The position numbers and the translations under genes are program-made. A stretch of 64,000 bases of DNA from an uncultured Lachnospiraceae bacterium. Lineage in GTDB: Bacteria; Bacillota; Clostridia; Lachnospirales; Lachnospiraceae. Below, one piece after another: positions 9,054-18,162 of the stretch. The stretch is taken from NCBI GenBank assembly GCA_947652735.1, contig CANTEG010000007.1, positions 89,940 to 153,939 on the forward strand, in the 5' to 3' direction. Each line of letters starts with the position of its first letter. Position 1 is the first letter of the stretch. The notes under the pieces are model-generated. The model did no database searches and was not told the origin of the DNA. It worked only from the letters and a program-made list of their open reading frames with translations.

Positions 9054-10997
9054 ATGAGCAAGACAGACAGAATTAAAGAGCTTACCGCTATACTTAGCGA
9101 AGCATCAAGAGCATATTATCAGGAAGACCGTGAAATTATGAGTAATTTGGAGTATGACAGGCTTTATGATGAGCTTGTGAGCCTTGAAAATGAAACAGGT
9201 CTTGTATTGTCGGGAAGTCCCACAAGGAAAGTAGGGTATGAGGTTTTAAGTGAGCTTCCAAAGGAGGCACATCAGTCACCGATGCTTTCTCTTGACAAAA
9301 CAAAAAGTGTGGAGGATTTGTCAGAGTGGCTGAAGGATAAAAGGGGGGTTTTGTCGTGGAAGCTGGATGGGCTTACAGTTGTGCTTACCTATGAGGACGG
9401 ACAGCTTGTCAAGGCAGTTACGAGAGGAAATGGTGAAATCGGAGAGGTTATAACAAATAATGCAAGAGTATTTGTAAATGTACCATCTAAGATATCCTAT
9501 AAGGAATCGCTTGTCATAAGAGGGGAAGCGGTTATTTCATATTCTGAATTTAATAAAATAAATGCAACCATAGCTGACGCGGACGCAAAATATAAAAATC
9601 CCAGAAACTTGTGTAGTGGAACGGTGAGACAGCTTAACAATGAAATCACTGCAAATAGAAACGTGAAATTTTATGCCTTTAATATGCTTGACATTCCTGA
9701 ACAAGAAATTAATTCTTCAATGACAAAAAGATTTGATTTTCTTGAGGGGCTTGGCTTTGATGTTGTGTGGCATATGACTGTTGACAGCGTAAGCATATTT
9801 GATGCGGTAAAACTGTTTGCAGATAAAATAAAGGATAATGATATTCCATCAGATGGGCTTGTGCTTGCATATGATGATGTCATATACGGAAAAAGTCTTG
9901 GTATTACAGCAAAGTTTCCGAGGGATTCCATTGCATTTAAATGGGCTGACGAGCAGGCGGAAACAGAGCTGCTTGAGGTGGAATGGAGTCCGTCAAGAAC
10001 AGGACTGATTAATCCGATAGCAATATTTAAGCCTGTATTTTTGGAGGGAACGGTCGTTAGCCGTGCCAGTATTCACAACGTCAGCATTGCAAAGCAGCTT
10101 GCGCTTGGCATCGGTGATACCATAAAGGTATATAAGGCAAACATGATTATTCCGCAGATAAGCGAAAATCTTACAAGAAGCGGAAACCTTGAAATACCAC
10201 AAAACTGTCCTGCCTGTGGCAGGAACACGGTAATAAATAATGAAAATGATGTTGAAACCCTTTATTGTCCGAATTCTGATTGTCCTGCAAAGGCAACGAA
10301 GATATTTACACATTTCGTATCAAGAAATGCAATGAATATAGAGGGACTTTCCGAGCAGACCATAGATAAATTTATTAGTAAGGGATTTATCTCCGATTTC
10401 AGTGATATATATATGCTTGACCGTTTTCGTGATGAAATAATAGAGATGGATGGTTTTGGCGAAAAGTCATACGAAAATATCATAAATTCTGTAGATGTGT
10501 CAAGAACAACAAGTCTTAGCAGAGTTTTATATGGAATCGGCATACTGAATGTGGGCAATGCAACGGCAAAGCTAATATGCAGACATTTTAAAAATGATAT
10601 AAATGAAATTGTAAAAGCGGATGCGGAGCAGTTTGCAGAAATAGATGGCGTAGGTCCTGTGATTGCTGACACCGTTGTTGCATATTTTGCTGATGAGGGA
10701 AATTTAAACAGCCTGAATAAGCTGCTAAAGCAGCTTACGATTATAGAGGAAAAAAATGAAAGCAAACAGGATCTTGCAGGAAAGACATTTGTAATAACAG
10801 GGTCACTTAATTCATTTGCAAACAGGGACGAGTTAAAAAAACTGATTGAGGATAGAGGCGGAAAAGTTGCAGGAAGTGTATCATCAAAAACAAGCTATCT
10901 TATAAACAATGATGTGACATCAAGCTCATCAAAAAATAAAAAAGCAAAATCACTGGATGTCCCTATAATTTCAGAGGAGGATTTCTTGAAGTTGTAG
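9054..10997 (+). CDS. ligA: NAD-dependent DNA ligase LigA
   Basis: This 647-residue enzyme seals nicks in duplex DNA during replication and repair. The order is domain Ia and an adenylation domain with the nucleophile Lys103 in SWKLDGL, an OB fold near 320-400, a four-cysteine zinc finger (CPACG...CPNSDCPAK) near 385-415, helix-hairpin-helix repeats and a C-terminal BRCT domain from about 570 (LAGKTFVITGSLNSF). The motif after the nucleophile reads TRGNGEIGEVIT where most LigA proteins have TRGDGxxGEDVT, so this is a divergent copy. All domains are present and the length is normal. ATG start; the site GGAGTG upstream is moderate. Confidence 0.93.
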   Translation: MSKTDRIKELTAILSEASRAYYQEDREIMSNLEYDRLYDELVSLENETGLVLSGSPTRKVGYEVLSELPKEAHQSPMLSLDKTKSVEDLSEWLKDKRGVLSWKLDGLTVVLTYEDGQLVKAVTRGNGEIGEVITNNARVFVNVPSKISYKESLVIRGEAVISYSEFNKINATIADADAKYKNPRNLCSGTVRQLNNEITANRNVKFYAFNMLDIPEQEINSSMTKRFDFLEGLGFDVVWHMTVDSVSIFDAVKLFADKIKDNDIPSDGLVLAYDDVIYGKSLGITAKFPRDSIAFKWADEQAETELLEVEWSPSRTGLINPIAIFKPVFLEGTVVSRASIHNVSIAKQLALGIGDTIKVYKANMIIPQISENLTRSGNLEIPQNCPACGRNTVINNENDVETLYCPNSDCPAKATKIFTHFVSRNAMNIEGLSEQTIDKFISKGFISDFSDIYMLDRFRDEIIEMDGFGEKSYENIINSVDVSRTTSLSRVLYGIGILNVGNATAKLICRHFKNDINEIVKADAEQFAEIDGVGPVIADTVVAYFADEGNLNSLNKLLKQLTIIEEKNESKQDLAGKTFVITGSLNSFANRDELKKLIEDRGGKVAGSVSSKTSYLINNDVTSSSSKNKKAKSLDVPIISEEDFLKL

Positions 10998-11051
10998 AAA
11001 AAAAGTGATATATATATTACAAAGCTTCATTTCAAGGGAGGTCAATATAAC

Positions 11052-11957
11052 ATGCCGATAAGAATTGACAATGATTTGCCGGTAAAGAAAATACTGGAGC
11101 AGGAAAATATATTTGTAATGGACGAAAATCGTGCCATGAGTCAGGATATACGTCCACTGGATATACTTATTTTAAATCTGATGCCGCTCAAGGAGGATAC
11201 GGAGCTTCAGCTTTTGCGGAGTCTTTCAAACACTCCGCTTCAAGTAAATATTTCGTTTATTAGAACGGTATCATATGAGTCAAAAAATGTATCAGAGTCT
11301 CATCTTGCAAGGTTTTACACTGACTTTGACAGTGTGAAAAACAGAAAGTGGGATGGGCTGATTATAACAGGTGCTCCTGTTGAACTTATGAAATTTGAGG
11401 AAGTGGAATACTGGGATGAGCTGACAAAAATCATGGACTGGTCAGAAAAAAATGTCACCTCAACCCTGCACATATGCTGGGGTGCCCAGGCGGGACTTTA
11501 TTACAGGTATGGAGTTTCAAACATAAAGCTTGATAAGAAACTTTCAGGCGTTTACAAGCATTATACATTTCATAAGAGAACACCTCTTGTCCGTGGATTT
11601 GACGATTCATTTTTGGTTCCACAGTCAAGATATACGGGGGTTGACAAGGATGCCATAGTAAATAATCCGCTCCTTGAGATTGTATCGGAATCAGACGTGA
11701 CAGGTCCGTATCTGATTATTGCGGAGGACGGCAAAAATATATTTGTTACAGGACATCCTGAGTACGATACGCTTACATTGGATCAGGAATATAAAAGGGA
11801 TGTGAAAAAGGGAATCAATCCTGATATTCCCGTAAATTACTATCCTGACGACAATCCTGAAAATGCACCTGTGAAGTCATGGAGGTGCCACGCCAACACA
11901 CTTTATACAAATTGGCTGAATTATTACGTTTATCAGGTTACACCGTACAAACTTTAG
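11052..11957 (+). CDS. metA: homoserine O-acetyltransferase (MetA family)
   Basis: This 301-residue enzyme activates homoserine for methionine synthesis. The catalytic Cys142 is in LHICWGAQAG, and the His-Glu pair of the triad is in GHPEYDT near 235. Residue 111 is Glu, in GAPVE; in this family Glu at 111 marks acetyl-CoA use while Gly marks succinyl-CoA use, so the acetyl form is inferred. AAGGGAGG lies about 9 bases before the ATG. It follows ligA by 54 bases with no terminator, so the two may be co-transcribed. No S-box riboswitch is visible in the short gap upstream. Confidence 0.95.
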   Translation: MPIRIDNDLPVKKILEQENIFVMDENRAMSQDIRPLDILILNLMPLKEDTELQLLRSLSNTPLQVNISFIRTVSYESKNVSESHLARFYTDFDSVKNRKWDGLIITGAPVELMKFEEVEYWDELTKIMDWSEKNVTSTLHICWGAQAGLYYRYGVSNIKLDKKLSGVYKHYTFHKRTPLVRGFDDSFLVPQSRYTGVDKDAIVNNPLLEIVSESDVTGPYLIIAEDGKNIFVTGHPEYDTLTLDQEYKRDVKKGINPDIPVNYYPDDNPENAPVKSWRCHANTLYTNWLNYYVYQVTPYKL

Positions 11958-12162
11958 GAAATCCTTAGTTTTTATAGGTTTTATGCATGTTTGCGGGATT
12001 TTATTACTTCACGTATTTTAATTGCAAAATGGTGTAGGAACAAAAGACGAAAATCATCGTGCTATTTGTCTGACAAAAGGGTACTTCATTATTTTGTGCA
12101 GGTAAAATTTTGTTGAAACTACAAATAAATGGAACAATGTACAAGAAAGGTTGAATTTGAAT

Positions 12163-13116
12163 ATGAAATTTAAACTATATTATGCAACGATAGTATGCTT
12201 TGTTTTAGCAGTTTCAATATATCCTCTTTATATGGGGATACGCGTTGTTTCTGATGTAATGAGATATGGAATTGTAGCATCTGAAAATTATCCGAAGTAT
12301 ATTATTCCATACACACCAATTGCACTTGCAGTTATGATAGCAGTAATATTGATGCCTGTAATTATTAAATTTGTAAAAAAATTTTCATTTTTGTTTGCAT
12401 CCGTTATTTCACTCAGCGTATTTTCTATTGCAGAATATATACTTGAGAGTAAGGTTGTAATTATTGGCGGAGAAAGAGTAGCAAAACTGGAAGACTGGCA
12501 GATGTATATGTGTTATGTGCCGCCGACGGCTTATGAGGAGAGAACATGGACGCCTATTGATGTTTTAATGGGGACTTACAGCCCTACATTTAAAATCCAT
12601 TTTTACCTTATATCAATTATACTTATCATTGCTGTTTTAAACAGTATTTACGGATTTGCACAGATTATTTTATCAGGGGAACAATCAAGAAAGAAAGCAC
12701 TTATCGTGCAGTCGGTATGTGCAGGTCTGTTCTTAGGGCTTTGTATTCTTGCGTGTTTCACTGCATTTTTCAGGGATGGCAACCTGACGGTTTCACCGTT
12801 GTCTGCCGTACTTATGGGGCTGTTTTTTATTGTATTGGGAGTAATGGCAGGCTTGCTTATGGGCTCATTTTTCATAGGAAAGAAAAAAGTATATGCTGTA
12901 ATTCTGCCATCAATAGCCGCTTCGCTGGTAACGCTTACAATGTACATAGGGGAAATGTTTCTTTTGAGCGGTAATCTGTATCGCTTGGGCACGGGCATAT
13001 TGTTTGAAAGCATACCAGGCATTGTGCTTGCTCCTATAGATATCCTTATCATCTTATTTTCAGGAGGCATCAATTTGCTTGTTTTAAGCCTTCTTTCTCC
13101 CTGCAAAAGGAAGTAG
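12163..13116 (+). CDS. polytopic membrane protein of unknown function
   Basis: This protein of about 317 residues has around eight hydrophobic segments and no motif I recognise. The N-terminal helix (YYATIVCFVLAVSIYPLYMG) is followed by a periplasmic-looking stretch, and the last helix runs into a basic tail (SPCKRK). AGAAAGG at 12144-12150 is followed by in-frame TTG codons at 12151 and 12157 and an ATG at 12163; I chose the ATG, but the TTG at 12157 is equally possible. Its 3' end overlaps the convergent flippase gene by 47 bases. The 193-base gap upstream shows nothing I can name. Confidence 0.7.
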   Translation: MKFKLYYATIVCFVLAVSIYPLYMGIRVVSDVMRYGIVASENYPKYIIPYTPIALAVMIAVILMPVIIKFVKKFSFLFASVISLSVFSIAEYILESKVVIIGGERVAKLEDWQMYMCYVPPTAYEERTWTPIDVLMGTYSPTFKIHFYLISIILIIAVLNSIYGFAQIILSGEQSRKKALIVQSVCAGLFLGLCILACFTAFFRDGNLTVSPLSAVLMGLFFIVLGVMAGLLMGSFFIGKKKVYAVILPSIAASLVTLTMYIGEMFLLSGNLYRLGTGILFESIPGIVLAPIDILIILFSGGINLLVLSLLSPCKRK

Positions 13117-14404
13117 CAACAACAAGCATACAGATGTCAAGCAGAAGGTAGCTTAAAGTCATGCCGAGAAAATAGGCATTTACACCATAGGACGGAACGA
13201 GGGTTACAGTAACTAAAATCCGCACGACAAGTCCTGCAACATTTATCATCAGATTCCCAAAGGCTTTTCCGATACCGTTTAATATAGCTGACATATTTCC
13301 TGATATGTATATGAATGGACATAGGAAGCTCACTCTCTGTAACAATACTCCTGCATATTCATTTTTGAATGTTAAAATACATAATATTTTTCCAAACAGC
13401 ATATAAAAGCACCACGCAAGAAGCCCTAAGAATACACAAAACACGAGGCTTTTTTTGATTGCTTCCAGTATTGCCTTACGATTGCATTTTGCCCGTGCAT
13501 AGGATACGGCAGGAAGAAGCATGGTGGAAAGTGACGTTGTAATGGTTGCAGGGAACAGCAAAAAGGGTATGATAATACCAGTCAGCATGCCATATATTTC
13601 CATAGCTGTATCACTGCTGGCGTAATAGTAGAACAGCATTGACGGAATCAGCAGTGTCTCAAGGCTTGAAAAAAGGGTAAGCATCAGGTTGTTTGTTGTA
13701 ATTGGAACAGCATCCATAATGTATGGCTTTAAGATACCTGTTGTGTTTACATCCATATCGGATTTTAAAATAATCTTCTTTCTGTTTAACATGTAAAATG
13801 CTACGGATAAAACAGTTGCCGTTATTTCACCTGATACGACGGCAATAACTGCAAGCATTGCAGTAAGGTCTCCGTCTGCCCATTGATATGCAAGAAACAT
13901 TCCTGTGCCAATTCTAACAATCTGTTCAAAGAAGTTCGTTATACCCTGAAACCCAGGTTTGTCAACACCAACGAAAAATGCATTAATGCCTGCTTTCAGT
14001 GCAACAAAGGGAATCGCTATAATGATAGTGCGGAGCAGGGGGGCACAATCGCTGTTTTTTAATATGGAAACACATATAAAGTCAGAAAACAAAAATAAAA
14101 CCGTACAGGTAATGATACTTATCCCAACAGCGAAAAGCATATAATATTTTGTAATCGTTTTCATCGATTTATATTTGTTTTGACCAAGGAAGTAAGAAAT
14201 GTGTTTTGTCAGTGCAGTGGCAAAACCAGAGCAGGAGATGGAAAAGGCAAGTATGTACATTGGAAAAACTAACTGATAAACACCTATTTCTTTTACACCT
14301 ATGGTCCTGGTTAAGAATATTCTATTATAGAACCCCAAGAACTTTGTGGCTATACCCGCTATTGTTAATATTAGTGTCCCTTTGATGATTGCTTTCTTTG
14401 ACAA
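13070..14404 (-). CDS. polysaccharide/lipid flippase of the SpoVB-MurJ-Wzx (MATE-like) family
   Basis: This is a 444-residue protein with about 12-14 transmembrane helices. The N-terminal part KKAIIKGTLILTIAGIATKF and FYNRIFLTRTIGVKEIGVYQ is typical of the SpoVB/MurJ/polysaccharide exporter family of the MOP superfamily. These proteins flip lipid-linked sugars, such as lipid II or spore cortex precursors, across the membrane. SpoVB-like is the closest description, but a general oligosaccharide exporter cannot be excluded. It is read leftwards and its 3' end overlaps the convergent membrane protein by 47 bases. It shares a 132-base divergent region with the cysteine desulfurase gene. Confidence 0.85.
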   Translation of the reverse strand: MSKKAIIKGTLILTIAGIATKFLGFYNRIFLTRTIGVKEIGVYQLVFPMYILAFSISCSGFATALTKHISYFLGQNKYKSMKTITKYYMLFAVGISIITCTVLFLFSDFICVSILKNSDCAPLLRTIIIAIPFVALKAGINAFFVGVDKPGFQGITNFFEQIVRIGTGMFLAYQWADGDLTAMLAVIAVVSGEITATVLSVAFYMLNRKKIILKSDMDVNTTGILKPYIMDAVPITTNNLMLTLFSSLETLLIPSMLFYYYASSDTAMEIYGMLTGIIIPFLLFPATITTSLSTMLLPAVSYARAKCNRKAILEAIKKSLVFCVFLGLLAWCFYMLFGKILCILTFKNEYAGVLLQRVSFLCPFIYISGNMSAILNGIGKAFGNLMINVAGLVVRILVTVTLVPSYGVNAYFLGMTLSYLLLDICMLVVATSFCREKEGLKQAN

Positions 14405-14536
14405 GAGTTTACCTTCAGGTTTTCTTTACTCAAATTATATTAGACGGGAAAGCTTTATATTACAAAATAAGAATATCCGAAATTGAATAGTGTTGCATGG
14501 CCGAATAGTTTAAGATATAAAGGAGCATTTAGTTAG

Positions 14537-15712
14537 ATGGATAAAATAATATATATGGATAATGCGGCAACAACGAGAACACTACCCGCAGTTGTTGATG
14601 AAATGCTTCCATATTTTGCAGAAATGTATGGAAACCCGTCAAGCATATATGGTTTTGCTGATAAGAGCAGAAATGCAGTTAATACAGCAAGAAAAATAAT
14701 TGCGGAGTCTTTAAATACCAAGTCAGAAAACATATATTTTACCGCAGGAGGAACAGAGTCGGACAACTGGGCTGTCATTGAAACAGCACATGCTTATAAA
14801 AGCAGGGGACGACATATCATTACATCTAAAATAGAGCACCATGCCATACTTCATAGCTGTGAATATCTGGAAACATGTGGATATGATATTACTTATGTAA
14901 ATGTTGATGAAAACGGAACAATAAAGCTTGACGAGCTTACACGTGCAATAAGACCTGATACGATATTAATATCTGTTATGTTTGCCAATAACGAAATAGG
15001 AACAATCCAGCCCATATGGGAGATAGGGCAGATAGCAAAAAAACATAAGATCCTATTCCACACGGATGCAGTTCAGGCATACGGACAAATACCAATTGAT
15101 GTGGAAAGGTACAATATTGACATGCTTTCAGCAAGTGGTCACAAATTAAATGGACCAAAGGGAACAGGTTTTTTGTATATAAGGGATGGCGTAAAAATAA
15201 AAAGCTTTATACACGGAGGTGCACAGGAGAGGAAAAGAAGGGCGGGGACGGAAAATGTGCCGGGAATTGTGGGACTTGGAAAGGCAGCCCAGCTTGCATC
15301 TTTGTCAATGGATGACAAAATAAAGCATGAGACCAAGCTTCGTGATTACATCATAGAATACGTTACAAAAAACATTCCGTATTGCAGGCTGAACGGTCAT
15401 CTTATAAACCGCCTGCCTAATAATACAAATTTCAGTTTTCAGTTTATAGACGGAGAGACATTAAGGGTAATGCTCGACATGAGCGGAATATGCTCCTCAG
15501 GCGGTTCCGCATGTACATCAGGCTCTGCCGACCCGTCCCATGTACTGACGGCAATCGGACTGCCGAGAGATATTGCAGGAGGTTCTCTGCGTCTTACCAT
15601 CAGCCATGAGACAACAATGGAGGAGGTAAAAACGGTTTGTGACATATTGGCAGAGACAATTGACAAGCTTAGAAACACATCACCACTTTATGAGGACTTT
15701 ATGAAACGTTAA
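14537..15712 (+). CDS. cysteine desulfurase (NifS/IscS family)
   Basis: This 391-residue PLP enzyme takes sulfur from cysteine for Fe-S clusters, thiolated tRNA or other sulfur compounds. MDNAATTRTLPAVVDEM opens the protein, the PLP lysine is Lys203 in SASGHKLNGPKGTG, and the persulfide-forming Cys326 lies in SSGGSACTSGSADPSHVL, a group I-like flexible loop. AAAGGAG precedes the ATG by about 11 bases. There is no iscU, iscR or thiI next to it, so the partner cannot be read from context. The gene stands alone between a divergent flippase gene and a convergent phosphatase gene. Confidence 0.95.
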   Translation: MDKIIYMDNAATTRTLPAVVDEMLPYFAEMYGNPSSIYGFADKSRNAVNTARKIIAESLNTKSENIYFTAGGTESDNWAVIETAHAYKSRGRHIITSKIEHHAILHSCEYLETCGYDITYVNVDENGTIKLDELTRAIRPDTILISVMFANNEIGTIQPIWEIGQIAKKHKILFHTDAVQAYGQIPIDVERYNIDMLSASGHKLNGPKGTGFLYIRDGVKIKSFIHGGAQERKRRAGTENVPGIVGLGKAAQLASLSMDDKIKHETKLRDYIIEYVTKNIPYCRLNGHLINRLPNNTNFSFQFIDGETLRVMLDMSGICSSGGSACTSGSADPSHVLTAIGLPRDIAGGSLRLTISHETTMEEVKTVCDILAETIDKLRNTSPLYEDFMKR

Positions 15713-15799
15713 TTGTTATGTTCACGTATATATGTTTGTACTGTCTAAATAAGTGTTATTTATAACAGTAATTGCTTCATAGCCTGTTATATAAGCATT

Positions 15800-16621
15800 T
15801 TATGAAATACGGATAAATTCAGGCTTTTGCTTTTTAAATGTACAGTAATATTGAAAGCCGTTGTCAAGCAGGAGCGTGCGTGCCGCTTCAAAGTCATGTC
15901 CTACATGTATCAGGTCGTGGGTATCACTTCCCACAGTAATAATTTCACCGCCTGCCTCTTTATAAAGTTTAAGAATATCGGAGTGGGGGTGCGGATAGGA
16001 AAGCCCACGGTAAAGGCTACCCGTATTAATTTCTATGCCGCATCCGTTGCTCACGATGATTTTAAAAATTTCCTTTAAGATATCACTGTGCTCAGAGACG
16101 GAAAAGCTTTTGTCCTTATTTTTGCCGTAGCGTACGATATAATCGATGTGGCCGTAAACATTAAAGTCTTTAAATCCCTTAACTATTTCCAGTATCTCCT
16201 CAAAGTAGCGTCTGTACGCCTGACTGTCGGTTTTATCCTCAAAATATTCAGGGAAATACGGGTCAAGACCGTCCACGATATGTGTGCTGCAAATTACAAA
16301 ATCAAGCTCTGGATGTTTTTTTACATAGGCAGCAGCTTTTTCGGTTACAGATGGCATAACACCAAGCTCGACACCGATTTTAAGGTCAAAGGAAGGTGCA
16401 ACATCCTTTTTAACCTTTGACATATACGCATAATACTTGTCCGTGTCTAAATAAAAATCCATTTGCGGGTCAGAAACATGAACAGGGAAATCAATGTCAT
16501 AGTGGTCCGTCACACAAAAAGAAGTAATATTTTTTTCCTGTGCACGTTTTATCAGATTATATATATCGGTATCACAGTCCGACGAAAAAGATGTATGTAA
16601 ATGATAATCAGGGAAAATCAT
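15800..16621 (-). CDS. hisK: PHP-family histidinol-phosphatase (HisK/HisJ type)
   Basis: This 273-residue metal-dependent phosphatase should remove the phosphate of histidinol phosphate in histidine synthesis. PDYHLHTSFSSDCDTD at the start is the PHP metal-binding motif, followed by FCVTDHYD, GVELGVMP, ICSTHIVDG, GHIDYIVRYG and TVGSDTHD, which supply the remaining His, Asp and Glu ligands. A GGAGG site lies upstream of the ATG. The gene is 12 kb from the histidine operon and fits as the missing HisB-phosphatase activity, since the HisB there has only the dehydratase domain. A different phosphate substrate is possible. Confidence 0.87.
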   Translation of the reverse strand: MIFPDYHLHTSFSSDCDTDIYNLIKRAQEKNITSFCVTDHYDIDFPVHVSDPQMDFYLDTDKYYAYMSKVKKDVAPSFDLKIGVELGVMPSVTEKAAAYVKKHPELDFVICSTHIVDGLDPYFPEYFEDKTDSQAYRRYFEEILEIVKGFKDFNVYGHIDYIVRYGKNKDKSFSVSEHSDILKEIFKIIVSNGCGIEINTGSLYRGLSYPHPHSDILKLYKEAGGEIITVGSDTHDLIHVGHDFEAARTLLLDNGFQYYCTFKKQKPEFIRIS

Positions 16622-16887
16622 GGTTTTATCCTCCGTTTTAAGTTAATAATGCATATGTCTGAAATGGGTTTCTCCCATTAAAGAAATAAAAGAACAATGC
16701 TTTGAGGAAATACTACCATGTGCGTACAGGAAATGCAATACTTTTTTCATGTGAATAAGGATGCCGGTTTAAGCTGTAAAAGCACAAAATGCATTTGTTT
16801 ATTTATGCAAAAAATGAAAAAAACTTATGAAAACTATGTATTATATACATTACTCGAAAAAAGAAGAAAAAATTGGTAATTTAGCAC

Positions 16888-16916
16888 TTGAATTTTGTAC
16901 AAAAAAACTGTATTAT
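16888..16916 (+). promoter_or_regulatory. sigma-A-type promoter of gapA
   Basis: TTGAAT (16888-16893) and TATTAT (16911-16916) are separated by 17 bases. The start point would be near 16923, about 76 bases before the gapA ATG. Confidence 0.65.
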
Positions 16917-16942
16917 ATTTTTGTAAATAGCACAAGATAATT

Positions 16943-16961
16943 TACTGCTTGCCAAGCAGTA
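16943..16961. promoter_or_regulatory. operator-like palindrome in the gapA leader
   Basis: TACTGCTTG and CAAGCAGTA form a perfect palindrome around a single C. It lies between the likely start point and the ribosome binding site, where a repressor or a small RNA hairpin could act. The binding protein is unknown. Confidence 0.5.
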
Positions 16962-16998
16962 CTTATAAATTTATTTCAAAACTTAGGAGGAATAAAAA

Positions 16999-18021
16999 AT
17001 GGCAGTAAAAGTAGCAATTAATGGTTTTGGCCGTATTGGTCGTCTTGCATTCAGACAGATGTTTGATGCAGAGGGATATGAGGTTGTAGCAATCAATGAT
17101 TTAACAAAGCCTTCTATGCTTGCACACTTATTAAAGTATGATTCATCACAGGGAAAATATCAGTATGCTGATCAGGTTACAGCAGATGATGAGGCTGGTA
17201 CAATTACTGTATGTGGTAAGACTTTAAAAATTTACGCAGAGGCAGATGCTAAGAATCTTCCTTGGGGCGAGCTTGATGTAGATGTTGTACTTGAGTGTAC
17301 AGGATTCTATGTATCAAAGGCTAAATCACAGGCACATATTGATGCAGGTGCTAAGAAGGTTGTTATTTCTGCTCCGGCAGGAAATGATCTTCCTACAATC
17401 GTATTCAGCGTTAATGAGGGAACTCTTACAGCTGACGACAAGATTATTTCCGCAGCATCATGTACTACAAACTGCTTAGCTCCTATGGCTAAGGCATTAA
17501 ATGACTATGCACCAATCCAGTCAGGTATTATGGCAACTATCCATGCTTATACAGGTGACCAGATGGTACTTGACGGACCACACAGAAAGGGAGACTTCAG
17601 AAGAGCTCGTGCGGCTGCTGTTAATATTGTTCCTAACTCAACAGGTGCTGCAAAGGCAATCGGATTAGTTATCCCAGAGTTAAATGGTAAGTTAATCGGT
17701 TCTGCACAGAGAGTACCTGTACCTACCGGTTCAACTACAATCTTAACTGCTGTAGTTAAGGGTAAGGATGTTACAAAAGACGGCATTAACGCTGCAATGA
17801 AGGCTGCTGCATCAGAGTCATACGGATACAATGAGGAGGAAATCGTTTCTTCTGATATCGTTGGTATGAGATATGGTTCACTCTTTGACGCAACTCAGAC
17901 TATGGTTGCTCAGATTGCTGATGACCTTTATGAGGTTCAGGTTGTTTCATGGTATGATAACGAGAATTCATACACTAGCCAGATGGTTAGAACAATCAAG
18001 TACTTCGCAGAGTTAGGCTAA
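16999..18021 (+). CDS. gapA: glyceraldehyde-3-phosphate dehydrogenase, type I
   Basis: This 340-residue cytoplasmic enzyme oxidises glyceraldehyde 3-phosphate to 1,3-bisphosphoglycerate with NAD and phosphate. The NAD-binding start [16 protein letters not shown] and the catalytic Cys155 in [13 protein letters not shown] are clear, as is SWYDNENSY near the end. Codon use is strongly biased toward the preferred set, unlike its neighbours, as expected for a highly expressed gene. It has its own promoter and a strong terminator 37 bases after the stop, so it is largely a single-gene unit followed by pgk-tpiA. Confidence 0.98.
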   Translation: MAVKVAINGFGRIGRLAFRQMFDAEGYEVVAINDLTKPSMLAHLLKYDSSQGKYQYADQVTADDEAGTITVCGKTLKIYAEADAKNLPWGELDVDVVLECTGFYVSKAKSQAHIDAGAKKVVISAPAGNDLPTIVFSVNEGTLTADDKIISAASCTTNCLAPMAKALNDYAPIQSGIMATIHAYTGDQMVLDGPHRKGDFRRARAAAVNIVPNSTGAAKAIGLVIPELNGKLIGSAQRVPVPTGSTTILTAVVKGKDVTKDGINAAMKAAASESYGYNEEEIVSSDIVGMRYGSLFDATQTMVAQIADDLYEVQVVSWYDNENSYTSQMVRTIKYFAELG

Positions 18022-18057
18022 TAATGTAAGACTGATATATTCAGTATATGTAGACCT

Positions 18058-18092
18058 AAAAAGGTCCGGTCATTTGGACCGGGCCTTTTATT
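18058..18092 (+). terminator. rho-independent terminator of gapA
   Basis: GGTCCGGTC (18063-18071) pairs with GACCGGGCC (18077-18085) with one G-T pair around a 5-base loop, flanked by an A-run and a T-run. It separates gapA from pgk. Confidence 0.92.
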
Positions 18093-18107
18093 TCTTTTAT
18101 AGGAAAT

Positions 18108-18137
18108 TTGAAAACTATGATTTCCAAATTCTAAAAT
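18108..18137 (+). promoter_or_regulatory. possible promoter of pgk-tpiA
   Basis: TTGAAA (18108-18113) and TAAAAT (18132-18137) are 18 bases apart, between the gapA terminator and the AGGAGG site of pgk. The leader would be very short, so read-through from gapA may also matter. Confidence 0.4.
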
Positions 18138-18162
18138 TATATTTACAGGAGGATTATTTAAA

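Larger units (their letters stand above)
16622..16998. other. 377-base non-coding region upstream of gapA and hisK
   Basis: No gene is visible in this A/T-rich divergent region. It contains the promoter of gapA (16888-16916), a 19-base palindrome (16943-16961) and a strong AGGAGG site at 16985. The left half must hold the promoter of the leftward phosphatase gene; I cannot place it with confidence. Confidence 0.7.

Noticed and set aside
10998-11051. SAM riboswitch before metA
   Set aside because: The gap after ligA is 54 bases, too short for any known SAM riboswitch.
13070-13116. Frameshift or truncation at the overlapping ends of two convergent genes
   Set aside because: Both proteins have complete-looking hydrophobic ends; a 47-base tail-to-tail overlap is possible without any defect.
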